From assembly GCA_035416745.1 (NCBI GenBank), contig DAOLNV010000009.1, positions 9,575 to 73,574 of the forward strand: DNA of 64,000 nucleotides. The letters run 5' to 3'. Position numbers and translations under genes: made by a program. Of this stretch, positions 17,939 through 27,520 are shown in pieces. Each line of letters begins with the position of its first letter. Positions within the stretch are counted from its first letter, which is position 1. The DNA comes from Candidatus Hydrogenedentota bacterium (GTDB lineage: Bacteria; Hydrogenedentota; Hydrogenedentia; Hydrogenedentales; SLHB01). The notes beneath the pieces were generated by a model. It saw only the letters and a program-made list of their open reading frames with translations. It ran no database searches and was not told the origin of the DNA.

Positions 17939-19018
17939 ATGTCCAAGTATAAGATTGCACTCATGGGTGGCGACGGCACGGGCCCCGAGGTGATGGCGGA
18001 AGCAGTGAAAGTCGTTCGAGCGGCCGCCGCGCGCTGCAACATCACCCTGGAAACCACCACCTACGACTTCGGCGGCAACCGCTACCTCGCTACCGGTGAA
18101 ATTCTTCCGGATTCCGCGTTGGATGAATTCCGCAAACACGACGCGATCCTGCTGGGAGCCATCGGCCATCCGGATGTAAAACCCGGCATTCTTGAAAAAG
18201 GCATTCTTCTGCGGACCCGTTTCGAACTCGACCAGTACATTAACCTGCGCCCGGTCAAGCTGTATCCGAATGTCGAAACTCCTATCAAGAACAAGGGTCC
18301 CGAGGACATCGATTTCGTGGTCGTGCGCGAGAATTCCGCCGGACTGTACACGGGTTTCGGCGGTGTCCAGAAGAAAAACACGCCGCACGAGGTAGCCGAA
18401 CAGTGCATGGTCTATACGCGATTCGAAGTGGACCGCTGCCTCAAATTCGCCTTCGACCTCGCACGCAAACGAAACAAGACGAACACGCTCACCCTTTGCG
18501 GCAAGACAAACGTGCTCACCTTCGTCTACGACCTGTGGGAACGCGCATTCCACGCCATGGGCGCCGCCGACTACCCCGACATCAAACGCGAGTACGCTCA
18601 CGTGGATGCCATCACGATGTGGATGGTGAAGAACCCCGAATGGTTCGACGTCATCGTAACCGGAAACATGTTCGGAGACATCATCACGGACCTTGGCGCC
18701 ATGGTCCAGGGCGGCATGGGAATCGCCGCGGGGGGCAACATCAACCCCGAGGGCGTGTCGATGTTCGAACCCATTGGCGGCAGCGCCCCAAAATACACCG
18801 GCCTCAACGTCATCAACCCGCTCGCGTGCATTTTCGCGGGCCACATGATGCTTGACTACCTCGGCGAACAGGAAGCCGCCGATCTAATCGAGAAAGCCTG
18901 CATCGGCTTCCTGAAAAGCGGCAAACTGCCCGGCATGTCGGCCAAGGAAATCAAAGAAAGCGGAATGTCAACCACCAAAATCGGTGATGACATCGCAAAC
19001 CGGGTCGCCACGCTCTGA
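17939..19018 (+). CDS. leuB: 3-isopropylmalate dehydrogenase-type (isocitrate/isopropylmalate) dehydrogenase
   Basis: This 359-aa protein starts at 17939 behind GGGGGAG. It is a beta-decarboxylating dehydrogenase with the N-terminal MGGDGTGPEVMAE motif, substrate arginines in LLRTRFELDQYINLRPV, the VVRENSAGLYTG loop, and the metal/NAD segment NMFGDIITDLGAMVQGG with GGSAPKYTG. Length matches LeuB. The RENSAGLYTG loop is intermediate between LeuB (RELTGG) and isocitrate dehydrogenase (RENTEG), so tartrate- or homoisocitrate-type activity cannot be excluded. No other leucine-pathway gene is adjacent. A terminator follows at 19045. Confidence 0.75.
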   Translation: MSKYKIALMGGDGTGPEVMAEAVKVVRAAAARCNITLETTTYDFGGNRYLATGEILPDSALDEFRKHDAILLGAIGHPDVKPGILEKGILLRTRFELDQYINLRPVKLYPNVETPIKNKGPEDIDFVVVRENSAGLYTGFGGVQKKNTPHEVAEQCMVYTRFEVDRCLKFAFDLARKRNKTNTLTLCGKTNVLTFVYDLWERAFHAMGAADYPDIKREYAHVDAITMWMVKNPEWFDVIVTGNMFGDIITDLGAMVQGGMGIAAGGNINPEGVSMFEPIGGSAPKYTGLNVINPLACIFAGHMMLDYLGEQEAADLIEKACIGFLKSGKLPGMSAKEIKESGMSTTKIGDDIANRVATL

Positions 19019-19044
19019 CCCAACGTGGTGGGGCTTTTGTGAAC

Positions 19045-19080
19045 GCCGCTCCTGGAACGCTTTTGCCAGGAGCGGCCCTC
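19045..19080 (+). terminator. Hairpin terminator after the LeuB-type gene
   Basis: A perfect 11-bp stem (19045-19055 with 19066-19076) with a 10-nt loop is followed by CCTCTCTTGT. The T-tract is imperfect, but position just past the stop at 19018 and between convergent genes fits termination. Confidence 0.7.
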
Positions 19081-19169
19081 TCTTGTGCTCAGGCCGCCGG
19101 TTTCACTGGGAGCGCTTCACGTATTGAGACAGGCTCGCATCCGCTGGTGACGGCGGCGCCCGCGGCGTC

Positions 19170-22100
19170 TTATCCCATCTGCAAGAGCTTTACGATGGCC
19201 CGGGCAATGGCGTCACGACGCGCTTCGAGCGGCGCCGGATCCTTGGTGAACTCGGTCAGGCTTTTCGAAATATTGTCGGGGATCTCAAGCAGTCCTTCGT
19301 AGACGCTCCGCTCAGTGACCGGAATCTGCTCGCGACGCGAAGCGAACAACTTCGCGAGGATGACGAAATACTCGTAGTCCTCGACCCCGTCGCGCAGCAT
19401 CTCCCAACGAATACTGTCCACGGGCCCCTCGAGCACCGGCTCCGGCGGGTTGCCGCCTGCCGCCGCCTCGGGCGGGTAGATGAACCGCCCGTCACCGTTG
19501 CCCCAGGGATGCCTCGTGCCGGCCGGCGTACTGTACCCCGACACCCAGCCCATCGGATCCTCGTACGGATTCTGGAGGCTGTCCGGATACGCCACGTCGC
19601 TCGTCCAGTAGTTGCTCTGCCACACAAGGATGCCCTGGACCTTGTTCTCCCACGTCTGCCACAGCCATACCCGAAGCTCAGTCGCGGGATGATCGATAAA
19701 CAGGGTCGCATACGGCGCCTTCGGTCCGGTGCAGACATACCACCAGAACATATCGCCGGATGCGCGCCGTTCTTCCGCGACATCGTAGTTATACGCAGGC
19801 GTCAGCGGACACCAGATGTTGGGTCCGCCGATCAGTTCGGGCTCGACCTGCTCGGTCAGCATGCGGTTGATGTCCGGCGCGTTCTCCTTGAGCTTCCGAA
19901 AACCGTTCATCACGAATTCGTAGTCCTTCGGATCCGGTTCGTCGAACCAGTAAACATAGGATTCGCCGAGCCAGCCCTTTTCGCGCAGATGTTCCTGAAG
20001 CCCCTGGAGATATGCCCGGAAGACGTGCTGGTACTGGGGCGTATCCTCGGCGTACCCGAGAAGCGAGGGCTCGCTGCGCGAATGGAAGGTGCCGCCGCCC
20101 AGCCCCATCACCGGAAGTTGAAACGAGTTAAAACCGAGTTCGTCAATGGCGTGCGCCATGGCGGCGTCCCAGCCCGCCCAATCGAAGACGGGCTGGATTT
20201 GGTCCGGCGCCGTTTCATCAAGGTCCCCGCCTTCGGCAAGTGCCTGCCCTGTGCCCGCATCCTCAATGACGATATCGTCGTACCACATCGACCCGGTCGT
20301 GTCGCCGGCATCGGCCCACGTTGTCGGATATGCCGCGAAAGCAACGGTTCGAGCGCCTTCTGGAAACTCCGTGATCACGCGCTCAAATTCCTGCCACGTG
20401 CCGTCCCCGCCAATGACGATGTCCCGGTTCCTGCCGGACATCCACGCGCCGCCCGCGTCAAAATGCCGTAACGATACCAGGAATTGCTGGCCCGGCTGGT
20501 TCGTCTTGTACCAGAAGCGCAGGCGCAAGCCTTTTTCGGGTATCGCCATCGGGTCCGCATAGCTCATCGATACGTTCAGGTTCGCGTGGGGATCGTCCAG
20601 ATAGCGAGAGGCGTTCCCGGCATGTTTCGTCTCGGTATCGGGACTCCCCCCCTGCCACTTCGGCAAACCGGCCCAACTCACGCCGATATCGTCCATCGGC
20701 GTGGGGTCATAGGGGCTGATGCGGTGCTCGCTGAAATTGGCCAGATACTTGTCCATCACCGCACGCTGCTGCTCAGGCTGTGTCAGCTTCTGATAGTTGA
20801 ACACAAGGCCGGGGGAGAAGCCGAACGCCGAGACGCAAGTCATGCGCTCCGGAAGCGCAAAATCGTACACCTCGACGTGCAGCGGCGTCTCTGTATCCAA
20901 ACCATCCGCCTGTATTCGAAGCGTGCCGCGATAGACGCCCGCTGGAATGCTTTCAGGGGTCTTCACCCGGACCCACATAGGCTGGTTCTCGCCCGCCGCC
21001 ACCTCTATGGGGCCCCGCAAAGGCGGCAAGGGATCGGGCCACGGCGCGGCCACGCCCGTCTCGTCAGTCGGGGTCTGGACATCGACGTAGCGCACACGAA
21101 GCACCTCGACGGCCGATGCCGGAAGCTTGGCGCCTCCCGGCCCCTCGAGCTCGCTGGGCGTCACCGTCAGCCCCTTTACCGTTTGTTGAGGGGAGATTAC
21201 CAGCTGAACAGCCTCGGTTTCGTTCCGCGCAAGGCGCACTTCCACCGCCTCGGCCTGCCTCGAAGGCGCCGGGCGAGTCCTGGCGATCCTCCAACCCGAA
21301 GAGGCGCGCCACAGCGTCACAGTGTCCGTCGAACCAGGCACGCGCTCCCCGTACCCCGTCTCGAACAAATGCGGGACGTAGAGGTCTGCGCGAAATGCAA
21401 ACGCCACCCCGGGTCCGAGCGAGCATTCGAGCACAAACGCCCCCGAACCGGGAAGCTCATAAGGGATTTCGAGCGTGCTGGCCCCCGCCGGAATCTGCAC
21501 TGCCGGACTGTCCAGAATGACCTTCCCGCCTTCGCCGATAACCGTAACCGAGGGCCTGGCGGCGACAGGGCCGCCCCTGCCGTTCTCGATCCTCAGACGA
21601 ATGGTATTGTCTCCCCCGGGCATGGCGTCCCCGATGCTCTCGATAGCTGCCTTGACCTTCGCATCGGCCGCCGTAACAGCTACGAACGTGGTCTCGCCCC
21701 GTAACGTGACCGGCGCCCCGTCAAGCGTGGCCCGGCAGGTGTACGTGTTCAAGGTGAACGAACAGGGCCCCGAATTCCCGCCCGCCGCGTCTTGGACCAT
21801 CCCCCGCAGACGGACATAGATTTCCCCGGCCGGAAACAAGGCATCCGGAATCGGAAACGTTGCGGCGCCGTCGGCGAAAGCCTCTCCGAACTGGTGCCAG
21901 GCCTGTCCATCCCGCGAGGCTTCGGCCACCAGCCGCCCCCCCGCATAGTACGAAATAGAGACTTCAATCCCGGCTTTGGTCTGGTTCCGGCCCGCGACAT
22001 GGTGCCGATAAACGAGTTCGCTGCCCGAGCCAAAACTCCAGCGATTGGTGTTGAAATGGCACTGATGGCGAATGAGCGGACGCGACTGATTGCGCGAAAC

Positions 22101-22691
22101 GGAGTAGTGCGGCGCGGCAAACTCGTAAACGTTGCCATCGATGCGCTCCCCTTCGCCCAGGCAAATCCCGTCCTTCTCCGCATAGAGCGGTTGTGCGGCG
22201 GAGACGGACACGTTGTCGAACGCCATGGCCCCGCCCACCTGCCATTGGCCAAACCGGAGCCATCCCGCACCGGGTTCCATCGTCGCGGGCGTAAAGAAAA
22301 CCGAGCTATACGACGCCCAGTCCTCTGTCAGCGAGCCAAGGTCACGGTTGCAGAAATGCGGGCCGCTGATGGCCGTCCCAGTGTCTCCGCCCCAGCTTCG
22401 CGCATCAAACGTGACGACATAAACGGAGGACGGCTCGAGAGAAAGCGGCGCTGACTGCCAATAGTTGGTGTCGTTGCCCGTTCCCGTAACCTGTATCGCG
22501 CGAGAACCCTCGGACGCTTCGCCTTCCAGCCACGTGCCCGAGCCTCCCGAGAGCGCCCAACCCTCGGGCCCGTCCTGTCCCTGCTCGAAGGAAGCATTGG
22601 GTACCTCGATGACTTGGGCAAAACACACCGTGGACACAGCTATGGCCATTGTCAACACGGTCGAACGGATCATTCCACACGGCTTTCTCAT
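19170..22691 (-). CDS. Large secreted DUF4091 protein with carbohydrate-binding-like modules
   Basis: This 1173-aa protein starts at 22691, with GGAGGG upstream; the frame extends further to 22760 but without a supported start. A signal peptide (MIRSTVLTMAIAVSTVCFA) precedes a jelly-roll module (VPNASFEQGQDGPEGW) of the carbohydrate-binding type, further beta-sandwich modules, and another glycan-binding-like segment near residues 690-800. The C-terminal 350 residues form the DUF4091 barrel (WFDEPDPKDYEFVMNG, NIWCPLTPAYNYD, VWQSNYW, SIRWEMLRDGVEDYEYF). DUF4091 is thought to be a glycoside hydrolase-like domain; the D-E-P motif is typical of acid catalysts. A related C-terminus occurs in the protein at 61054-63684. 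Confidence 0.85.
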   Translation of the reverse strand: MRKPCGMIRSTVLTMAIAVSTVCFAQVIEVPNASFEQGQDGPEGWALSGGSGTWLEGEASEGSRAIQVTGTGNDTNYWQSAPLSLEPSSVYVVTFDARSWGGDTGTAISGPHFCNRDLGSLTEDWASYSSVFFTPATMEPGAGWLRFGQWQVGGAMAFDNVSVSAAQPLYAEKDGICLGEGERIDGNVYEFAAPHYSVSRNQSRPLIRHQCHFNTNRWSFGSGSELVYRHHVAGRNQTKAGIEVSISYYAGGRLVAEASRDGQAWHQFGEAFADGAATFPIPDALFPAGEIYVRLRGMVQDAAGGNSGPCSFTLNTYTCRATLDGAPVTLRGETTFVAVTAADAKVKAAIESIGDAMPGGDNTIRLRIENGRGGPVAARPSVTVIGEGGKVILDSPAVQIPAGASTLEIPYELPGSGAFVLECSLGPGVAFAFRADLYVPHLFETGYGERVPGSTDTVTLWRASSGWRIARTRPAPSRQAEAVEVRLARNETEAVQLVISPQQTVKGLTVTPSELEGPGGAKLPASAVEVLRVRYVDVQTPTDETGVAAPWPDPLPPLRGPIEVAAGENQPMWVRVKTPESIPAGVYRGTLRIQADGLDTETPLHVEVYDFALPERMTCVSAFGFSPGLVFNYQKLTQPEQQRAVMDKYLANFSEHRISPYDPTPMDDIGVSWAGLPKWQGGSPDTETKHAGNASRYLDDPHANLNVSMSYADPMAIPEKGLRLRFWYKTNQPGQQFLVSLRHFDAGGAWMSGRNRDIVIGGDGTWQEFERVITEFPEGARTVAFAAYPTTWADAGDTTGSMWYDDIVIEDAGTGQALAEGGDLDETAPDQIQPVFDWAGWDAAMAHAIDELGFNSFQLPVMGLGGGTFHSRSEPSLLGYAEDTPQYQHVFRAYLQGLQEHLREKGWLGESYVYWFDEPDPKDYEFVMNGFRKLKENAPDINRMLTEQVEPELIGGPNIWCPLTPAYNYDVAEERRASGDMFWWYVCTGPKAPYATLFIDHPATELRVWLWQTWENKVQGILVWQSNYWTSDVAYPDSLQNPYEDPMGWVSGYSTPAGTRHPWGNGDGRFIYPPEAAAGGNPPEPVLEGPVDSIRWEMLRDGVEDYEYFVILAKLFASRREQIPVTERSVYEGLLEIPDNISKSLTEFTKDPAPLEARRDAIARAIVKLLQMG

Positions 22692-23016
22692 CAACACACC
22701 CTCCGCGATGATGGAATTCGGTTTAACCTGGCGCACAGTGCATTCTATCAAGCAAGCCAATGGATTTCCTCATGCATCAGTGGACACGGAATCTATTCAG
22801 CAATCCCCAGACCGCTCTTGCGGGCCCGGCACCCTCGCCGGTCAGCCCCAGGCCACGTTATCTCTTGGCTCACTCTTCTGTCTGCTTGGCCAACCCTCCC
22901 CTTCTCACTCTTCACACATTCACACCCTTCAAACCCCGCCCCCCCTTCCCATCGCCGCTTGCTTGCTCCACACGCAGCAGCTACCATTGTTCCCAACGAA
23001 CAGGAGGAGACAAGCG
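22692..23016. other. Divergent intergenic region, 325 bp
   Basis: This gap separates the divergent DUF4091 and GH99-like genes and should contain promoters for both. It carries a pyrimidine-rich stretch with the 9-bp tandem repeat at 22911-22936 and a C-tract after it. An open frame reading through it from 22465 has no ribosome binding site and is not accepted. Confidence 0.5.
22911..22936 (+). repeat. 9-bp tandem repeat, second locus
   Basis: TTCACACA, TTCACACCC and TTCAAACCC follow in series (the first unit is one base short). It is the same motif and orientation as 17618-17644. Confidence 0.65.
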
Positions 23017-24249
23017 ATGTTTGCTGCGTTTTTGACCTTAGGCGCTTTCTGTACATCAGGCGCGGCCGAGACGCCGCAGACCGCCGAGGCGGGGCAATCC
23101 ATGCACGATGCGTACACCATTGCGGCGTACTACTTTCCGAACTACCATCCCGATGCGCGGAACGCGAAACAGCACGGCGAGGGATGGACCGAGTGGGAAT
23201 TGGTGAAACAGGCCAAACCGCGATTCAACGGTCATCACCAGCCAAACATCCCGCTCTGGGGATACACGGACGAGTCAAATCCCGCGGATATGGCCCGGAA
23301 AATCGCAGCTGCCGCTGATCACGGCATTGACGCCTTCATTTTCGACTGGTATTGGTTCGATGACGGCCCCTTCCTGCAGCGGGGTCTCGAGGACGGCTTC
23401 ATGAAAGCCCCGAACCGCGAGCGCCTCAAGTTCGCCCTGATGTGGGCCAACCACAACTGGCTCGACATTCACCCCGCACGGCTCGAAAAGCAAAGTGAAC
23501 TGCTCTACCCGGGAACGGTTACCCCCGAGACCTTCGACAAGATGACGGACTACATCATCGAGACCTACTTCAAACATCCCAGCCACTGGCTCATCAACGG
23601 CCAACCGTACTTTTCGGTCTACGAATTGCACACCCTCATCCAGAGTTTTGGAACGCTTGACGCCACACGAGAGGCACTCGAACGGTTTCGGGAAAAGACC
23701 AAGGCGGCGGGGTTCCCCGGCCTGCACCTGAACGCCGTGACCTTCGGCGTACGCATCCTGCCCGGCGAAACGGCGGTTTCCGAACCCGAAGAGCTGGTTT
23801 CCCTTTTGGGCTTCAACAGCGTCACCTCGTACGTCTGGATCCACCACGTCGCCTTGCCCGAGTTTCCGCAGACGCCCTATGATTATGTGCGCGACAAATA
23901 CATTGACCACTGGAAACAGGCCGCGCCCAGATACAACGTGCCCTATTTCCCCAATGTGACAATGGGATGGGATTCTTCGCCCCGCTGTCATTCCGACGAC
24001 GCATTCAAGAATACCGGGTATCCCTTCATGGCAACGATCTCGAACAACACGCCCGAAGCCTTCGAGGGCGGCCTGCGCGCCGTGAAGGCGCTCGCGGATA
24101 CCTTGCCCCCGGGCCCGCGCATCATCACCGTCAACTGCTGGAACGAGTGGACGGAAGGCAGCTACCTCGAACCCGATACCCGCAACGGCCTGGCCTACCT
24201 CGAAGCAGTTCAACGGGTCTTCGTAAACGAAAAACAGGCGCGGCCCTGA
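23017..24249 (+). CDS. Secreted GH99-like (WbsX-type) protein
   Basis: This 410-aa protein starts at 23017 with AGGAGGAGA upstream. A short signal peptide (MFAAFLTLGAFCTSGAAE) leads into the WbsX/GH99-like barrel: IAAYYFPNYHPD, GEGWTEWELVKQAKPRF, HQPNIPLWGY, FIFDWYWFDDG and the closing VNCWNEWTEGSYLEPD. Cytosolic WbsX proteins occur in O-antigen clusters as glycosyltransferase-linked proteins, while secreted ones are predicted endo-acting glycosidases. The signal peptide here favours the hydrolase role. It is divergent from the large DUF4091 protein, and both probably act on the same class of glycan. Confidence 0.85.
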   Translation: MFAAFLTLGAFCTSGAAETPQTAEAGQSMHDAYTIAAYYFPNYHPDARNAKQHGEGWTEWELVKQAKPRFNGHHQPNIPLWGYTDESNPADMARKIAAAADHGIDAFIFDWYWFDDGPFLQRGLEDGFMKAPNRERLKFALMWANHNWLDIHPARLEKQSELLYPGTVTPETFDKMTDYIIETYFKHPSHWLINGQPYFSVYELHTLIQSFGTLDATREALERFREKTKAAGFPGLHLNAVTFGVRILPGETAVSEPEELVSLLGFNSVTSYVWIHHVALPEFPQTPYDYVRDKYIDHWKQAAPRYNVPYFPNVTMGWDSSPRCHSDDAFKNTGYPFMATISNNTPEAFEGGLRAVKALADTLPPGPRIITVNCWNEWTEGSYLEPDTRNGLAYLEAVQRVFVNEKQARP

Positions 24250-24250
24250 G

Positions 24251-25375
24251 CTACCGGGTTTGTCCCGAAGGCGGTACTTTTATGCCGGGTCCCGGCTTCG
24301 GATAATCTCTCACGTGGATGGGAATAGCTATCCGCTCCATGCCCGGGATATCGGTCAGAATAACCACCTCTTTACCTTCAAGCGCCCGGTCGACAGGCAC
24401 ATTGCTGAGCTTCACAAGAAGCCGGTTGCCAGGACGCGGGATGATTTCCGCCTGGATGCTCTGCACGGGCGTCTCCACGCCTTTCACGGCAAACTCACGC
24501 ACGCTCCCTGGCATCACGTTCAAGAAGATCGCCGCCGGTTCCTGCTGGCCGGTTCCCTTGTCGTAGACAACCACTTCCTGGGGAACGACCTCAACTTTGT
24601 CGACAACACGCAGCGCTACCGGGATGTCAAATTGCGGATACTCCTGATTGTCCGTAGTTACATGGATTGTCACCGGGTGGGGACCCTTGGGCAGAGGCGG
24701 TTTGGTCCGCGCAAGAAGCGTATGCTTCATTCCATCCTCCGATGTTTCCAGGCTGACCTCGACATATTGGCTGTCAGAGCGGACGTCCGTAATCTTGAAC
24801 TTTGCGGACTCCGCGAGCGATTGGATAGTCACGGTACCCTCGGCCGGAGCATCCATCCCTGAATAGCCCAGATTCAGGGTGCTGGGAGCTACTCGAACGC
24901 GCTCGATCGCCTTTCCCTGCATGGTAAGGCGCGTCTTGGTTTGAGAACCGCCAGTTGATGAAAGCACGTAGACCTGCTTCTGGAACGTCCCCTTGCGTCC
25001 TTTGAGCGTGACTTCCACCTCGAGCGGGCAGGTCTCGGCGGGGGCCAGGGTCTTTGCGTCCAGTTTGGCAGCGGTGCATCCGCAGGTAGTCATTACGCGG
25101 TCAATGGTGATCGGGGTGTTCCCCGAATTGCGCAACTGGAAGGTATGCTTCACCTTAGCAAGGTTGTCGCGCTCTCCGAAGTCGTACACGGGCTGGTCGC
25201 AAACAAGAGGCCCCACAGGCTCTTCTTGGTCCGTCAGCTCCGTTTGAGCTGTTGCAGGTGCTTGGGGCGCAGGCTGTTCCACGGCGCCGCCAGCGACACA
25301 AAAGACGGCCGAAAAGAGCAGGCACATCGTGACAAAACCTGAGAGCTTGCATATCGGACGAAAATCGTGTTTCAT
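24251..25375 (-). CDS. DUF1573 domain exported protein
   Basis: This 374-aa protein starts at 25375, seven bases after GGAGG. A signal peptide or anchor (residues about 10-32) is followed by a DUF1573 Ig-like domain at about 60-150, with the characteristic CDQPVYDFGER, FQLRNSGNTPITI and TTCGCTAA motifs. A second and third beta-sandwich of similar style follow (TVTIQSLAESAKFKI, IAVRVVDK-type strands). DUF1573 domains are related to the HYDIN/ASH fold and occur on exported proteins of unknown role. The gene ends 1 bp from the convergent GH99-like gene and is divergent from ppk. Confidence 0.85.
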   Translation of the reverse strand: MKHDFRPICKLSGFVTMCLLFSAVFCVAGGAVEQPAPQAPATAQTELTDQEEPVGPLVCDQPVYDFGERDNLAKVKHTFQLRNSGNTPITIDRVMTTCGCTAAKLDAKTLAPAETCPLEVEVTLKGRKGTFQKQVYVLSSTGGSQTKTRLTMQGKAIERVRVAPSTLNLGYSGMDAPAEGTVTIQSLAESAKFKITDVRSDSQYVEVSLETSEDGMKHTLLARTKPPLPKGPHPVTIHVTTDNQEYPQFDIPVALRVVDKVEVVPQEVVVYDKGTGQQEPAAIFLNVMPGSVREFAVKGVETPVQSIQAEIIPRPGNRLLVKLSNVPVDRALEGKEVVILTDIPGMERIAIPIHVRDYPKPGPGIKVPPSGQTR

Positions 25376-25484
25376 TGAGAAACCTCCGCTGCTCCGGATG
25401 GGGCTGTTTTTTGAGTAATAATACCCGTGCGAGGGTAGATTCGTCATCAGAAAGTGAATCTGGGCATCGACAAAGGTATATTCT

Positions 25485-25490
25485 TATAAT
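25485..25490 (+). promoter_or_regulatory. Perfect -10 box directly upstream of ppk
   Basis: TATAAT lies 8 bases before the ppk ATG at 25499, so the expected transcription start falls on or next to the start codon. No good -35 hexamer is seen at 16-18 bp. No ribosome binding site is present between it and the ATG. Confidence 0.5.
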
Positions 25491-25498
25491 CCAGGCGC

Positions 25499-27520
25499 AT
25501 GCGAAATGTCCACCAAATAAGGGAAGTCTCGACCCTCTCCTTCAACGAACGCGTCCTGCAGGAGGCCGAGGACCGGCGCAATCCCCCTATGGAGCGGCTG
25601 AAGTTTCTTGGCATCTTCTCCTCGAACATGGATGAGTTCTTCAAGGTGCGCGTTGCCAGCGTGCAACGGCGTATCGAACTGGGACACAGCGGGATGCAGG
25701 ACGTTCTCGAGGTGCTCGCCCACAAAGCGCGAGAGCTGGACGAGCGCTTCCGCGCCGCGTATGCAGACATCACCTCGACCCTGGCCGTCGAGGGTATCAA
25801 GATCTTCAATGAACAAGACATAGAGCACTCCGCAAAGGAATTAGGGCCCTGGCTGAATGACTACTTTCGCGAGAACGTGTTGCCAAGCCTCGTGCCGATC
25901 ATCATTCGCAAGGAACTGCCGTTCCCTCAGCTGATAGACGGCGCCCTCTATTTCGGAGTCAAGATGTGGGGCGAACCCATACGCTACGCCATACTTGAAA
26001 TACCGGCCGAGCTGCCCCGCTTCGTCGAGCTCCCCAACGGCGCAATCATGTATGTAGACGACCTCATCCGGCATTCGCTGAGCGACATCTTCTACATTTT
26101 CGATTATGAACGCATCGGCGCCTACGAGTTCAAAATCTCGCGCGATGCCCAACTGGATATGGATAACGACTTCTCCGAAGGTCATGTGCGCAAAATGGAG
26201 CGCGTACTGAAGCAGCGTAAGGGCGGGCGGCCCACGCGCCTGGTGCACGATGCAACAATGCCGATGGGATTGCTGCAGCTCTTACGCGAAAAACTCAAGA
26301 TTACCAAGTACGACACGCTCATCGCAGGCGCCAGATATCACAACATGAAAGACCTCATGGGGTTTCCAAACCGGCGCGCGGATTTGTCCTTCGAGGAAAT
26401 GGAGCCCGCGCCGCACCCTGTCCTCGACCGCGGCCGGCGCTCCATGGTGGACGTAATCCAGGAGCAGGACCTGTTGCTCACATATCCCTATCAGTCGTTC
26501 GACAACGTGATTCGATTGTTGCGTGAGGCCGCTATCGACCCCGACGTCGAAGAAATCAAGATGACCCTCTATCGCGTGGCGCGCCAGTCTCAGGTCGTCA
26601 ACGCACTGATCAACGCCGCGCGCAACGGCAAGAAAGTCTTTGCTTCCATAGAGTTGCAGGCCCGTTTCGACGAGAAGAACAACATCAGGATTTCGGAGGT
26701 TTTAACGGAAGCGGGGGCGACCGTGGTATATGGCGTTCCGCCGATGAAGGTGCACTGCAAGCTGCTGCTGATCAAACGAAAGAAAGATTGGCTCGCCGGA
26801 CTGTCCACCGGCAACTTTCATGAAGCGACCGGGAAGCTGTACGTCGACAGCACCTTGCTCACGTCGGACAAGAGTCTGGCCGAAGAAGCCGAAAGGGTGT
26901 TCGACTATCTCGACAACGCATCCAAGATGCGCGCGGTTACAGCACCCAGGTTCAAGCACCTGCTGGTGTCGCCCTTCAATGCCAGGAAAGCCATCTTGAA
27001 ACTGATTAACCGGGAATTGAAAAAGGGGGAACACGGCTACATCTTACTGAAAGTCAACCATTTAACAGATGACAAGATCATCGGAAAACTGCGCGAAGCC
27101 GCGGATGCCGGTGTCAAGATGGACCTTGTCGTACGTACAACGTATGCGATGCTTCCTCATCCGAATATTCGTGCGATATCGATCCTCGACCGTTTCTTGG
27201 AGCATCAGCGTATTTACATATTCGGCAGGGGCGAAGACCTGACCGTTTACATGAGTTCGGCCGATTTGATGGAGCGCAATCTCGATTGGCGCGTCGAGGT
27301 GGCATTTCCCCTCTACGACGCGCGTCTGCAGCAGGAGGCGCTGCGTATCTGCGAAATCCAAGTCAACGATTCTTTCAAAGCGCGCATCCTCGATGAGATC
27401 CAGTCCAACCAGTATGTAAGCAACGGGAATGACGGCCTGCGCGCGCAGTACGAAACGCATGCTTACTACCGGCGCTTAGGCGTCGAGACGCCCCGGTTAA
27501 CCGCGGCGGAAGGCATTTGA
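25499..27520 (+). CDS. ppk1: Polyphosphate kinase 1
   Basis: This 673-aa enzyme reversibly polymerises ATP gamma-phosphate into polyphosphate. The N domain begins almost at once (REVSTLSFNERVLQEAEDRRNP), so the start at 25499 is right although it lacks a ribosome binding site. The catalytic domains have the phosphorylated histidine (about H419) in MKVHCKLLLIKR, the LSTGNFHEATGKLYVDSTLLT motif, and the second conserved histidine (about H569) in DRFLEHQRIYIFGRG. The loop before it is unusual: the near-invariant VRGICCL-type segment is replaced by VRTTYAMLPHP and is about six residues shorter than usual. It is divergent from the DUF1573 gene. No exopolyphosphatase or phosphate transporter is adjacent. 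Confidence 0.93.
   Translation: MRNVHQIREVSTLSFNERVLQEAEDRRNPPMERLKFLGIFSSNMDEFFKVRVASVQRRIELGHSGMQDVLEVLAHKARELDERFRAAYADITSTLAVEGIKIFNEQDIEHSAKELGPWLNDYFRENVLPSLVPIIIRKELPFPQLIDGALYFGVKMWGEPIRYAILEIPAELPRFVELPNGAIMYVDDLIRHSLSDIFYIFDYERIGAYEFKISRDAQLDMDNDFSEGHVRKMERVLKQRKGGRPTRLVHDATMPMGLLQLLREKLKITKYDTLIAGARYHNMKDLMGFPNRRADLSFEEMEPAPHPVLDRGRRSMVDVIQEQDLLLTYPYQSFDNVIRLLREAAIDPDVEEIKMTLYRVARQSQVVNALINAARNGKKVFASIELQARFDEKNNIRISEVLTEAGATVVYGVPPMKVHCKLLLIKRKKDWLAGLSTGNFHEATGKLYVDSTLLTSDKSLAEEAERVFDYLDNASKMRAVTAPRFKHLLVSPFNARKAILKLINRELKKGEHGYILLKVNHLTDDKIIGKLREAADAGVKMDLVVRTTYAMLPHPNIRAISILDRFLEHQRIYIFGRGEDLTVYMSSADLMERNLDWRVEVAFPLYDARLQQEALRICEIQVNDSFKARILDEIQSNQYVSNGNDGLRAQYETHAYYRRLGVETPRLTAAEGI

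Noticed and set aside
22465..23016. N-terminal extension of the GH99-like protein into the antisense of the DUF4091 gene
   Set aside because: The frame is open but overlaps the divergent gene; the strong ribosome binding site and signal peptide place the start at 23017.
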